This document shows positions 5,880 through 14,127 of a DNA stretch of 23,840 nt, one piece after another. The DNA is from Oscillospiraceae bacterium. GTDB lineage: Bacteria > Bacillota > Clostridia > Oscillospirales > Acutalibacteraceae. The stretch is from contig DXWE01000012.1 in the NCBI GenBank assembly GCA_019417045.1, forward strand, positions 1 through 23,840, written 5' to 3'. Under the pieces are notes generated by a model. The model searched no databases and was not told the origin of the DNA. It saw only the letters and a list, made by a program, of their open reading frames with translations. Position numbers and translations under genes: made by a program. Numbering within the stretch: position 1 is the first letter of the stretch; the number at the start of each line of letters is the position of its first letter.

Positions 5880-8540
5880 ATGAGAGTAAAAATCCGAAAA
5901 CTGATCTGTTTGACGACTGTTCTGGCTGTTTTGCTCGGATCCGGGATGGTGAGCCATGGTGCGGCAGGAAACGGCAATCTGCTGGCGGACGGCGGCTTTG
6001 AATCCGCCCTGGTGGCGGGAGACGCCCCCGGCTATGACCACACGCAGGTGACAACCGGCAGCTGGGTCAATGTGTGCTGGTGCGAACCCTTTGAGGCGTT
6101 CAAGCAGGAGGGCAGCCAGTCCCTGAAAATCTGCTATTCCTATAACGGGCTGTGTACCGACCGGGATTTCCCCGGCGTCTATCAGGATGTCGCGGTCAGC
6201 CCCCACTCCGTCTATAAACTCACCTTCTGGGCGCGGGTGGACAACAGCAACAAGCACGAACTCAACATCGGATACCGGGACCCCCACGGGTTCGATGTGT
6301 GGGCCAATGTGGAAAATCATGTCATTTCCGCGGATACATTCGACACCTCCTTCCGGAAATACGAATATGAGCTGACCGTGGGGAATTTGGATCAGATCCG
6401 GGTCTATTTCTACTGTACCGGCCAGGGCGGGATGGATTACAGGGCCTTCTATATCGATGAGGTGTCCCTGGTGTACGACCGGGAGGCAAAGGAAGAGGTC
6501 GTCTCCAGCGGGGATGTGGTCATCGGCGACACGCTGCCGCTGGTGACAGACGACCGGAATCTTCTCGCCAACAGCGACTTTGAACAGGCCATTAACCCCG
6601 CAGACACCACCCAGCTGCAGTTGGGAAAGTGGAGTTCCCTGGTGGGCGGCTATGACGGCCAGAACGACGGCGGGATTCAGGAGAGCATGTGCGCCAAGAT
6701 CACCTACCAGTGGGAAGACGGCCTGTCGGAGGACATGTATACGGGCATTTACCAGGATGTGGAGGTGGAGAAAAATACCACCTACCAGTTCTCCGTCTAC
6801 ATAAAGAAGTGGTGGGACGCCTGTCCCGACAATGAAATCTACCTGGGCTTTGCAAATGCGAAGGACCCGGGCAACTCTGCGGTTTACCACACCCGGATCC
6901 AGGCACAGGATCTGACCGCTCAGTGGGTCAGATATACCGTCTATTTCAACACGGGGAATGTGGACTGTGCCAGGCTGTTTCTCTGTGCCCAGGGCCAATC
7001 CGGCAACGTGGGCGGCGGATACAACCTGGATAACAGCAGCCTGACCAAGGTGACGGGGGCCACCGAACACGCCTCCTTTGCCAACAGTATCGTACTCTGG
7101 GCCGACAGCCCCTATGTCTTCATCGGGGAAAGCGGCAACCGGCTACAGGTTGCCAGGCTGTTCACCTGGCAGTACCGGGATCCTCTGGATCTGTCGGAGG
7201 TCGCCTTCACTGTGGAAAACCCGGAACTCGTGACCATCGGCGCGGACGGCACCCTTCAGGGCAAGACGTCCGGCTCCACCAGAATCACTGCCACCTGGGG
7301 CTCCTACAGTGCAGAGATCACCGTGCTTGTCAAGGAGCGCGGGCAGGAGAGTATCGACTGCATTCTGGAGTCGGAGGAGATGAGCGTCGGCGGCAGCCAG
7401 AATTATTACGTTGTGCTGACGGATGCCGCCGGGTCGCCGGTTCCCGACGAGGACTACAGCTACCACGCGTCCTCCTCGGATCCCACCGTGCTGATGCTCT
7501 ATTCCGTAGGAGACTCCCACTATCTGTACGGCGTCTCGCAGGGCACCGCCCAGCTGGTTGTGGAAGCGGAATATCTGGGGGAACAGTACAGCAGGACCAT
7601 CGACATCACCGTTTCCGGAAAGGATCTGCTGATCGACGGCGGATTTGAGTTTTACAACGAACTCAGCCAGCTGGGAGTCGGCTGGAAGTTTGAGGGCACA
7701 GGCGGCTGGGGCATCGACTATTCGGTGGACAATACGCTGTCCCGAACGGGCAAGGGAAATGTGTGGTGCATGGCTCCCGTCTATTGGGATGCGGCCGTTG
7801 CCGGAGATTCTTCTGTCAAAATTTACCAGGATGTTGACGTGCAGGAGGCGGATCTCTACACCTTTGCCGTCTATATCAAGCGGTTTTACGCCAATGGCAC
7901 GGAGGGCACCCTGATGGGCTATGGCGGCAATGTGTCTCTGGGGATCGTCCCCCTGGACGGCGCGGGAGAGGAGCTGGACGCCGCGTATATCGAATACGGG
8001 ATCGACACGGGCGTGGATGCCTATGAGCGCCTGTCCTGCACCCGCGAGCTGGCGCCGGGCAGATACCGGGTGGTCATCAGCATCCGGGGCGACAGTTACT
8101 TTGGCCTGGGCATGCAGCTGGACGACGCCTCTCTGGAGACCTCCAGCCTTCCCAAGGAGATTTTTGTCAGCGTGGGCGATGACAACACGGTGAATGTCGG
8201 GGATCTCGAACCGGTCGTCGTCCAGATGGAAAGAGAAGACGGCACCGTCGAAACGGTGGACAACGCCAGGATCCTGTCTTTGAACCGGGAGATCGCCATC
8301 ATCACCAGCGGGTATCTGGTGGCCAATGCGCCGGGTACCGTACAGTTGAAGGTGGTATACCCCTATGAGGGGCAGGAGCTGTCCCGGACCATCGACGTCC
8401 TGGTGCTGGGCGAAGGGCAGGAGGCCCCTGCTGGCGGCTTCCGCTGGTGGATGGCCGTGATCCCCGCCGCTGCGGTCGCCGCAGCAGCTGCGGTTGTGGT
8501 TGTCATCCTCGTGAAAAAACGGAGAAAGGGAGTATTGTGA
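5880..8540 (+). CDS. Membrane-anchored surface protein with three CBM-like and several Ig-like domains
   Basis: The protein has 886 residues. A signal peptide (1 to about 28) is followed by a module A copy (about 31-200) nearly identical at its start to those of the preceding gene. Next come a second CBM-like module (about 226-392, NLLANSDFEQ), a BIG2-type Ig-like domain (about 400-485), another Ig-like domain (490-580), a third CBM-like module (about 582-762, LLIDGGFEF) and an Ig-like domain (762-845). A single transmembrane segment (about 856-878) ends in KKRRK. No LPXTG or NPXTG motif precedes the helix, so it is probably held by the membrane rather than sortase. The internal ATG at 5880, with GGAGGG about 10 bases upstream and a proper signal peptide, is preferred over 5784. 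The stop overlaps the next start (TGATG). Likely role: glycan capture near the transporter. Confidence 0.83.
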   Translation: MRVKIRKLICLTTVLAVLLGSGMVSHGAAGNGNLLADGGFESALVAGDAPGYDHTQVTTGSWVNVCWCEPFEAFKQEGSQSLKICYSYNGLCTDRDFPGVYQDVAVSPHSVYKLTFWARVDNSNKHELNIGYRDPHGFDVWANVENHVISADTFDTSFRKYEYELTVGNLDQIRVYFYCTGQGGMDYRAFYIDEVSLVYDREAKEEVVSSGDVVIGDTLPLVTDDRNLLANSDFEQAINPADTTQLQLGKWSSLVGGYDGQNDGGIQESMCAKITYQWEDGLSEDMYTGIYQDVEVEKNTTYQFSVYIKKWWDACPDNEIYLGFANAKDPGNSAVYHTRIQAQDLTAQWVRYTVYFNTGNVDCARLFLCAQGQSGNVGGGYNLDNSSLTKVTGATEHASFANSIVLWADSPYVFIGESGNRLQVARLFTWQYRDPLDLSEVAFTVENPELVTIGADGTLQGKTSGSTRITATWGSYSAEITVLVKERGQESIDCILESEEMSVGGSQNYYVVLTDAAGSPVPDEDYSYHASSSDPTVLMLYSVGDSHYLYGVSQGTAQLVVEAEYLGEQYSRTIDITVSGKDLLIDGGFEFYNELSQLGVGWKFEGTGGWGIDYSVDNTLSRTGKGNVWCMAPVYWDAAVAGDSSVKIYQDVDVQEADLYTFAVYIKRFYANGTEGTLMGYGGNVSLGIVPLDGAGEELDAAYIEYGIDTGVDAYERLSCTRELAPGRYRVVISIRGDSYFGLGMQLDDASLETSSLPKEIFVSVGDDNTVNVGDLEPVVVQMEREDGTVETVDNARILSLNREIAIITSGYLVANAPGTVQLKVVYPYEGQELSRTIDVLVLGEGQEAPAGGFRWWMAVIPAAAVAAAAAVVVVILVKKRRKGVL

Positions 8541-9901
8541 TGAAAAAAGCGATTTGCCTGCTCGCCGTATGCGCCCTGCTGGCGGGCGCGCTGTGCGGCT
8601 GCAGCCCCGAGAGTTCCGACGGGCCCGGCGAGGGCGAAACCCGGATCGTGTTCTATGCCCGGCTGTTCGAGGAATATGCCAACGAGCATCTGGAAAAATT
8701 GGTGAATACCTTCAATGAGGATAAGACGGACGGTGTCTATGTGGATGTGAAGTTCTTTGACAAGGACGACGCCTATGTCACGGCCCTGGAGGTGGCCCGA
8801 AGCACCTCCTCTCCGCTGGACCTGTATGTCATTCAGTACGCCGACCTGTATTCCCAGGTGAAGGGCGGCTATGCCGAGCCTCTCAATGCGTACTTCTCTA
8901 AGGAGGAGTGGGACGATCTGTATGACTATGTGCTGGACATGGTCACCTACGACGGCCAGTACTATGCCTTCCCCTGGCTGGTGGAACCCGGCTCCCTGTT
9001 CTTCTACCGCAAGGATCTCCTGTCCAACGCCGGGATTACCGCCGCCCCCTCCACCTGGGATGAGCTGCTGGCGGCCTGTGCGGCGGTACAGGACCAGGTG
9101 CCGCCGAATGGTTATGCACTGGGCCTGCCGACGGGCAGCGCAGACCTGTCATGGGCCACCTGGGGCCTGCAATACAACACCACCGGCGGCCTGGCGGTCA
9201 GCGATGACTGGATGACCTCCCGCATGGACAACGCCGGCTGGAGGGACCTGTGTGAGTTCTTCTACGAGCTGTCGAGCAAGGGGTACACCCCCATCGACAG
9301 CCTGACGCCCCTGGGCTACGAGGATCTGGTGGACGCCGTGTGCGAGGGCAAACTGGCCATGGCGATGGGCGGTTCCTGGTCCATCGCCCGGATTATGTAT
9401 TACTATCCGGAGATGGCAGATCAAATCGGCGTCAGCGTTCTGCCCACCAAGACCGGGGATTCCACCCTGCCCACCTCCGCCAACGGCGGCTGGAGCTATG
9501 TCATGTCCGCCAACAGCCCGAACAAGGAACTGGTGGCCAAATTCCTCAAGTGGATGTTCACCGAGAGCACCGAGCGCACGGCCGAATATTTTACCGTGAC
9601 CTATAATTCCAAGCAGTCCCCCTCCCAGAAGGTGGACGCCTGGCTGGATGAACAGGAGCTGTCGGTAAACGCGCAGTGGATCGAGACCATGCGCCAGGTG
9701 GCAGGCAGCGGTATTCCCGAGCCCACCTATCCCTGGGACATCTCCAACACCGTCGGACTGATGCTCTCCGCCATGCAGGTGGACAGTTCCAAGCAGGCGT
9801 TCTCCTCCCTCTTTGAGACCCGCATCGAGATTGCAACAGAGGATATCGCCACCATCATGAGCAGGAGCAGTTATGTGCCCAATCCCAAATCCGGCAGCTG
9901 A
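8540..9901 (+). CDS. ABC transporter sugar-binding lipoprotein (family 1 extracellular SBP)
   Basis: This is a 453-residue extracellular solute-binding protein of the MalE/UgpB type. It has a lipoprotein signal peptide with lipid-attachment Cys21 (L18-C-G-C). The body shows family 1 features: ESTERTAEYF-type C-lobe helices, YYAFPWLVEPGSLFFYRKDL after the first lobe, and WDELLAACAAV. It delivers sugar or oligosaccharide to the two permeases encoded directly behind it. It starts in the stop codon of the preceding gene (TGATG), implying translational coupling. The substrate cannot be read from sequence; locus context suggests furanoside oligosaccharides. Confidence 0.93.
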   Translation: MKKAICLLAVCALLAGALCGCSPESSDGPGEGETRIVFYARLFEEYANEHLEKLVNTFNEDKTDGVYVDVKFFDKDDAYVTALEVARSTSSPLDLYVIQYADLYSQVKGGYAEPLNAYFSKEEWDDLYDYVLDMVTYDGQYYAFPWLVEPGSLFFYRKDLLSNAGITAAPSTWDELLAACAAVQDQVPPNGYALGLPTGSADLSWATWGLQYNTTGGLAVSDDWMTSRMDNAGWRDLCEFFYELSSKGYTPIDSLTPLGYEDLVDAVCEGKLAMAMGGSWSIARIMYYYPEMADQIGVSVLPTKTGDSTLPTSANGGWSYVMSANSPNKELVAKFLKWMFTESTERTAEYFTVTYNSKQSPSQKVDAWLDEQELSVNAQWIETMRQVAGSGIPEPTYPWDISNTVGLMLSAMQVDSSKQAFSSLFETRIEIATEDIATIMSRSSYVPNPKSGS

Positions 9902-9915
9902 CGGAGGAAAATGCC

Positions 9916-10800
9916 ATGACCAATCATATCCATCGGCTCAGGCGCAGGGATGAAAGGACAGCCTTTCTCATGCTGTTTCCCGCGTTCATCATCCTGACTG
10001 TCTTCGGCGTGATCCCTTTGATCATGGCGGCTGTCCAGAGCTTTCAGGATTACAACACCCATGCGTTCACCCTTGCCAATTACGACTACATCTTCAAGAC
10101 CCCGGAGTTTCTCAAATCCTTTCAGAACGTGATCCTGTTTACGGCGATCATCACTTTCTGCCAGATGATCCTGCCCTTCCTGTTTGCCCATGTGATCAAG
10201 GGGATGCTGGCGAAGGCCTCCCAGTTCGTGAAAATCATCATCTATCTCCCCTGCCTGATCTCCTCGGTGGCGACCTCCGTCATCTATGCGTTCATTCTCA
10301 ATTACGGCGGCGGGCTGCTGACCTCCATCTGGTCCTCCCTGGGAAAGGAACCCATTTCCTTCCTGACCCAGGGGATCTGGCCGCAGGTGGTTGTCATTGT
10401 CATCACGATCTGGTGCAGCTTTGGCTATTACTCCCTGATCATGCTGGCGGGACTGCTGAACATCCCCCAGACCTATTATGAGGCGGCACGGCTGGACGGC
10501 GCCAATTCCCTCGCGCTGACCACCAAGATCACCATCCCCTGCATGAAGAATTACTTCATTCTCATGCTCATCCATCTGATCACCGGCAACATGCAGATGA
10601 TGGACATTCCCTACATGGTCACCGGCGGCGGCCCGCTGAACAGAACGCTGACACCGGCGCTGTATCTGTACAACAGCTTCCGGGATACCTCGAGGAACCA
10701 GCATGTGACCATTGCGGGCGCACTGCTCATCATGGTGGTGATTGTGGCCATCAATTCCATTGCCTTCCGGCTGATCAAATCGGAAAAGTCAGGTGAGTAA
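9916..10800 (+). CDS. Sugar ABC transporter permease, MalF/UgpA type
   Basis: This 294-residue protein has about six membrane segments. It carries the binding-protein-dependent permease EAA loop YYEAARLDGANSLALTTKI (from about residue 187), which contacts the ATPase. It has the short N-terminal cytoplasmic arm typical of UgpA-like permeases (RLRRRDERTAFLMLFPAF). GGAGG lies 8 bases before the start. It pairs with the next gene to form the channel. No ATPase gene is in the window, as is common for Firmicutes sugar importers that share an MsmX/UgpC-type ATPase encoded elsewhere. Confidence 0.94.
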   Translation: MTNHIHRLRRRDERTAFLMLFPAFIILTVFGVIPLIMAAVQSFQDYNTHAFTLANYDYIFKTPEFLKSFQNVILFTAIITFCQMILPFLFAHVIKGMLAKASQFVKIIIYLPCLISSVATSVIYAFILNYGGGLLTSIWSSLGKEPISFLTQGIWPQVVVIVITIWCSFGYYSLIMLAGLLNIPQTYYEAARLDGANSLALTTKITIPCMKNYFILMLIHLITGNMQMMDIPYMVTGGGPLNRTLTPALYLYNSFRDTSRNQHVTIAGALLIMVVIVAINSIAFRLIKSEKSGE

Positions 10801-10801
10801 T

Positions 10802-11632
10802 ATGGGCAAAAGAAAACGGATCGTATATTCCCTGATCGGCCTGGCAGTGGCGGCGCTGATCCTGTTTCCGATCGTCTGGATGCTGCCGGGGGCCTTCAAG
10901 CCCAAGTCGGAGCTGTTTGCGCTGCCCAACCATTTCCTGCCGCAAAACGCCACCATGCAGAATTTTCAGACGGTGTTCGAGCTGGACACCAACGGCTTTA
11001 ACTTTGTGCGGTCATTGGGCGTGACGGTTGTCGTGGCGGTGCTGGCAATGCTGCTGTCGCTGCTGGTCAACACGATGGCGGGCTATGTGTTTGCGCGGTT
11101 CCGGTTCCCGGGCAAAAAGTTTCTGTGGCTGTATTTCCTGTTCACCATGTTCACGCCGGGGATCACCATTTTGCTGACTTCCATCCGGGTGGTGAATTTT
11201 CTGAACATGACGGACACCATTTGGGTGTTGATCCTGCCGGCGGCGTCCAATGCCTACAATATCTTTTTCTTCCGGCAGTTCTATCTGGGGATCCCGGGGA
11301 GCCTGGAAGAGGCGGCCATGATCGACGGGGCGGGCAGGTTTCAAATTTTCTGGAAAATCTTTGTCCCCATGAGCAGCACACCCATGGTGGTGATCGGCGT
11401 AGGCGTTTTCATGTCCAACTACAACAGCTTCCTATGGCCGACCCTGACGATCGTCAACAACCCGGAGCTGCAACAGATCATGCAGGGGATCCGCATGCTG
11501 TCGTCATCCTATGCCGGGCAGTTTGGCGTTGTCATTGCGGCGACGCTCCTATCGCTTATCATCCCTATCCTCGTCTTTGCCATCTTCCAGAAATGGATCA
11601 TGGAAGGCGTGGCTCTCACCGGTATCAAATAA
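10802..11632 (+). CDS. Sugar ABC transporter permease, MalG/UgpE type
   Basis: This is a 276-residue inner-membrane permease with about six membrane segments. The EAA loop is LEEAAMIDGAGRFQIFWKI, followed by the P-M-S-S-T-P segment usual in MalG-like proteins. The ATG at 10802 is chosen because AGGTGAG (10791-10797) sits just upstream; a GTG at 10793 would overlap the previous gene and lacks a good Shine-Dalgarno. It is the second half of the transporter with the gene before it. Confidence 0.94.
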   Translation: MGKRKRIVYSLIGLAVAALILFPIVWMLPGAFKPKSELFALPNHFLPQNATMQNFQTVFELDTNGFNFVRSLGVTVVVAVLAMLLSLLVNTMAGYVFARFRFPGKKFLWLYFLFTMFTPGITILLTSIRVVNFLNMTDTIWVLILPAASNAYNIFFFRQFYLGIPGSLEEAAMIDGAGRFQIFWKIFVPMSSTPMVVIGVGVFMSNYNSFLWPTLTIVNNPELQQIMQGIRMLSSSYAGQFGVVIAATLLSLIIPILVFAIFQKWIMEGVALTGIK

Positions 11633-11654
11633 AGCATTTTGGGAGGAATTTTCC

Positions 11655-13412
11655 ATGAAAGGTAAAATCGGGATCCGGCCCCTCAACGACGGCAGGGACA
11701 GCGTACGGTACAAAATCGAGGACAAGGCCTTTCAAATGGCGGGCCTGGCCAAGTCCCTGATCGAAGAGAACGTGTTCTATTCCGACGGCACCCCTGTTCA
11801 GTGCGTGATCGCGCCTCACACCATTACCGGCGCCAGCGAGGCCATCGCGGTGGAGGAGTATTTTCTGAAGGAGGGCGTAACGGCGACACTGAGCGTCGCG
11901 CCGATCTTCTGCTTTGGGACAGAGACCATCGACATGAACCCGCACACCCTGAAGGCGGTGTGGGGCCTCAACTGTACGGAGCGCCCCGGCGCGGTGTACC
12001 TGGCCTGCGCGATGAGCGCCCACACGGAACGCGGCCTGCCCGCCTTCTCCATCTATGGCAAAGACGTGCAGGACCAGGACGACAGCCGCATACCCGATGA
12101 CGTGAAGGAGAAAATTCTCCGCTTTGCCCGGTGCGCCGTTGCCGTCTCGGAAATGCGCAACCGGAGCTACGTCTCCATCGGCAACGTGGCCATGGGGATC
12201 CCCGGCAGCTTTATGGACCCCCGGCTGCTGCAGGAGTATCTGGGTATGCGGGCCGAGTGGCTGGATATGTCGGAGGTCCGCCGCCGCATCGAAAAGCACA
12301 TCTACGAGGAGGACGTCTATCAGCGGGCCATGCGGTGGGTGAGGGAAAACCTCTCCGAGGGCGCAGACCTGCGCAATCCTCCGCAGACGCGGCACGACCG
12401 GCAGGCTCTGGACTTTGACTGGGAGTATTCCGTCAAAATGGCCGTGGTCATCCGGGACATCCTGCTGGGCAATCCCAGGCTGGCCGAAATGGGCTATTAT
12501 GAGGAGAGCCTGGGGCGCGGCGCCATTGCCGGCGGATTCCAGGGGCAGCGGCAGTGGACGGATTATCTGCCCAACGCCGACTTTGCGGAGAGTATCCTAA
12601 ATTCCTCCTTCGACTGGGACGGGGTCAGGCAGCCTCTCCCCTTTGCCACCGAGAACGACACCCTCAACGGGCTGACCATGCTGTTCCAGTTTCTGCTGAC
12701 CAAGCAGCCCAGCGTGTTCTGCGACGTCCGCACCTATTGGAGTCCCGAGGCTGTCAAACGGGTCACCGGCCGGGACCTGGAGGGGAGGGCCTCCAACGGC
12801 TTTATCCACCTGAACAACAGCGGCGCCGCGGCGCTGGACGGCGCCGGCGCCATGCGGCAGGACACAGTCCCGGTGATGAAGCCGTGGTGGCAGGTGACAG
12901 AGCGGGATGTCCAGGAGACCCTCTCCCAGGTGACCTATCATCCGGCCAATCTGGAGTACTTCAAGGCCGGCGGCTTCAGCAGCCATTTTGTCACCCGGGC
13001 GGAGATGCCGGTGACCATGATGCGGCTCAACCGGGTCAACAGGCTGGGCTATACCCTGCAGATCGTGGAAGGGTATACCGTGGATCTTCCGCGGGAGATC
13101 AGCGACGCGGTGGAAAACCGGACGGACGCCACCTGGCCCTCCACCTTCTTTGTGCCCAACCTGACCGGTGCGGGCTGTGAAAGCGTATACGATGTGATGT
13201 CCAACTGGGGGGCGAACCACAGCTGCTTTACCTACGGCCATATCGGGGCGGATGCCATCACGCTGGCCAGCATGCTGCGGATCCCGGTGAGCCTGCACAA
13301 TGTGGACAAAAGCAGGATTTTCCGCCCCCACGTCTGGTCGGCCTATGGCTGCGAAAACGAGCAGGCTGCGGATTATATGGCGTGCCGCGATCTCGGCGCA
13401 CTCTACAAATAA
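11655..13412 (+). CDS. fucI: L-fucose/D-arabinose isomerase
   Basis: This is a 585-residue FucI, close to the 591 residues of the E. coli enzyme and strongly similar along its whole length (ERPGAVYLA, FSIYGKDVQD, IAGGFQGQR, ILNSSFDW, DVRTYWSPEA, NWGANH, GHIGAD). It interconverts L-fucose with L-fuculose and D-arabinose with D-ribulose (EC 5.3.1.25 / 5.3.1.3) using Mn2+. The acid residues matching E. coli E337 and D361 are E333 and D357; the metal His is probably H522. GGGAGGAA precedes the start at 11655; the long upstream extension overlapping the permease is not used. FucK and FucA are absent from the operon while a phosphopentulose epimerase and a ribokinase-family kinase follow, so D-arabinose is the likelier physiological substrate. 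Confidence 0.95.
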   Translation: MKGKIGIRPLNDGRDSVRYKIEDKAFQMAGLAKSLIEENVFYSDGTPVQCVIAPHTITGASEAIAVEEYFLKEGVTATLSVAPIFCFGTETIDMNPHTLKAVWGLNCTERPGAVYLACAMSAHTERGLPAFSIYGKDVQDQDDSRIPDDVKEKILRFARCAVAVSEMRNRSYVSIGNVAMGIPGSFMDPRLLQEYLGMRAEWLDMSEVRRRIEKHIYEEDVYQRAMRWVRENLSEGADLRNPPQTRHDRQALDFDWEYSVKMAVVIRDILLGNPRLAEMGYYEESLGRGAIAGGFQGQRQWTDYLPNADFAESILNSSFDWDGVRQPLPFATENDTLNGLTMLFQFLLTKQPSVFCDVRTYWSPEAVKRVTGRDLEGRASNGFIHLNNSGAAALDGAGAMRQDTVPVMKPWWQVTERDVQETLSQVTYHPANLEYFKAGGFSSHFVTRAEMPVTMMRLNRVNRLGYTLQIVEGYTVDLPREISDAVENRTDATWPSTFFVPNLTGAGCESVYDVMSNWGANHSCFTYGHIGADAITLASMLRIPVSLHNVDKSRIFRPHVWSAYGCENEQAADYMACRDLGALYK

Positions 13413-13424
13413 GGCGGAATTGCT

Positions 13425-14093
13425 ATGAAAAAAGGTAAAATTTCCCCCTCCATGATGTGCGCGGATATCACCCGGATCGGCGACGTCCTGCGGGAGCTGG
13501 AGGCAGGCGGCGCGGACTACCTGCACATGGACGTGATGGACGGCGTATTCGTTCCCAACCTGATGCTGTCCGGCAGTATCATCCGGCAATTCCGCAGGTT
13601 GACGGGGATTCCCTTTGACTATCACCTGATGATCACCTCTCCGGAAAGCAAGCTCGACTGGTTCGGCATTCAAAAGGGGGATCTGGTCTCCGTTCACTGG
13701 GAGAGCACGCCCGACGTCCACCGGGCCATCCGGGCCATACAGGCCACGGGGGCAAAAGCCGGCATTGCGCTCAATCCCGCAACGCCGATCCAGGTGGTGG
13801 AGTATCTGCTGGAGGATCTGGATTTTGTCCTGATTATGACCGTCAACCCCGGGTTTTCCGGGCAGACGCTCATCCGGCAAACCCTGCAAAAAATCCGGGA
13901 CCTGCGGCGGTATTTGGATGAAAACGGGGGCGGGCACATCTCCATTGAGGTGGACGGCTGTGTGAGCGTCGACAATGCCAGACTCATGCGCAAAAACGGA
14001 GCGGATATTTTTGTGGCGGGTACCAGCAGCATTTTCAATGACCGCGTGTCCGTCGGCCAGGGGATCGCCCGGCTCAGAGAGGCGATCGCATAA
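13425..14093 (+). CDS. Ribulose-phosphate / D-allulose-6-phosphate 3-epimerase family protein
   Basis: This is a 222-residue TIM-barrel epimerase of the RPE/AlsE family. Metal ligands and catalytic acids are all present: H34 and D36 (HMDVMDG), H67 (DYHLM) and D177 (EVDG), plus the phosphate-binding MTVNPGFSGQ loop and GTSSIF. The N-terminus (KISPSMMCADI) and the DxHLMIT segment look more like AlsE than housekeeping RPE (APSILSAD). So it could epimerise D-ribulose-5-P to D-xylulose-5-P or D-allulose-6-P to fructose-6-P. It begins 12 bases after fucI. In a D-arabinose pathway it would perform the last step into the pentose phosphate route. The family is certain; the substrate is not. Confidence 0.9.
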   Translation: MKKGKISPSMMCADITRIGDVLRELEAGGADYLHMDVMDGVFVPNLMLSGSIIRQFRRLTGIPFDYHLMITSPESKLDWFGIQKGDLVSVHWESTPDVHRAIRAIQATGAKAGIALNPATPIQVVEYLLEDLDFVLIMTVNPGFSGQTLIRQTLQKIRDLRRYLDENGGGHISIEVDGCVSVDNARLMRKNGADIFVAGTSSIFNDRVSVGQGIARLREAIA

Positions 14094-14127
14094 GGGCGCG
14101 GTATTCTAAAGTAAAGGGGTTACGGCG

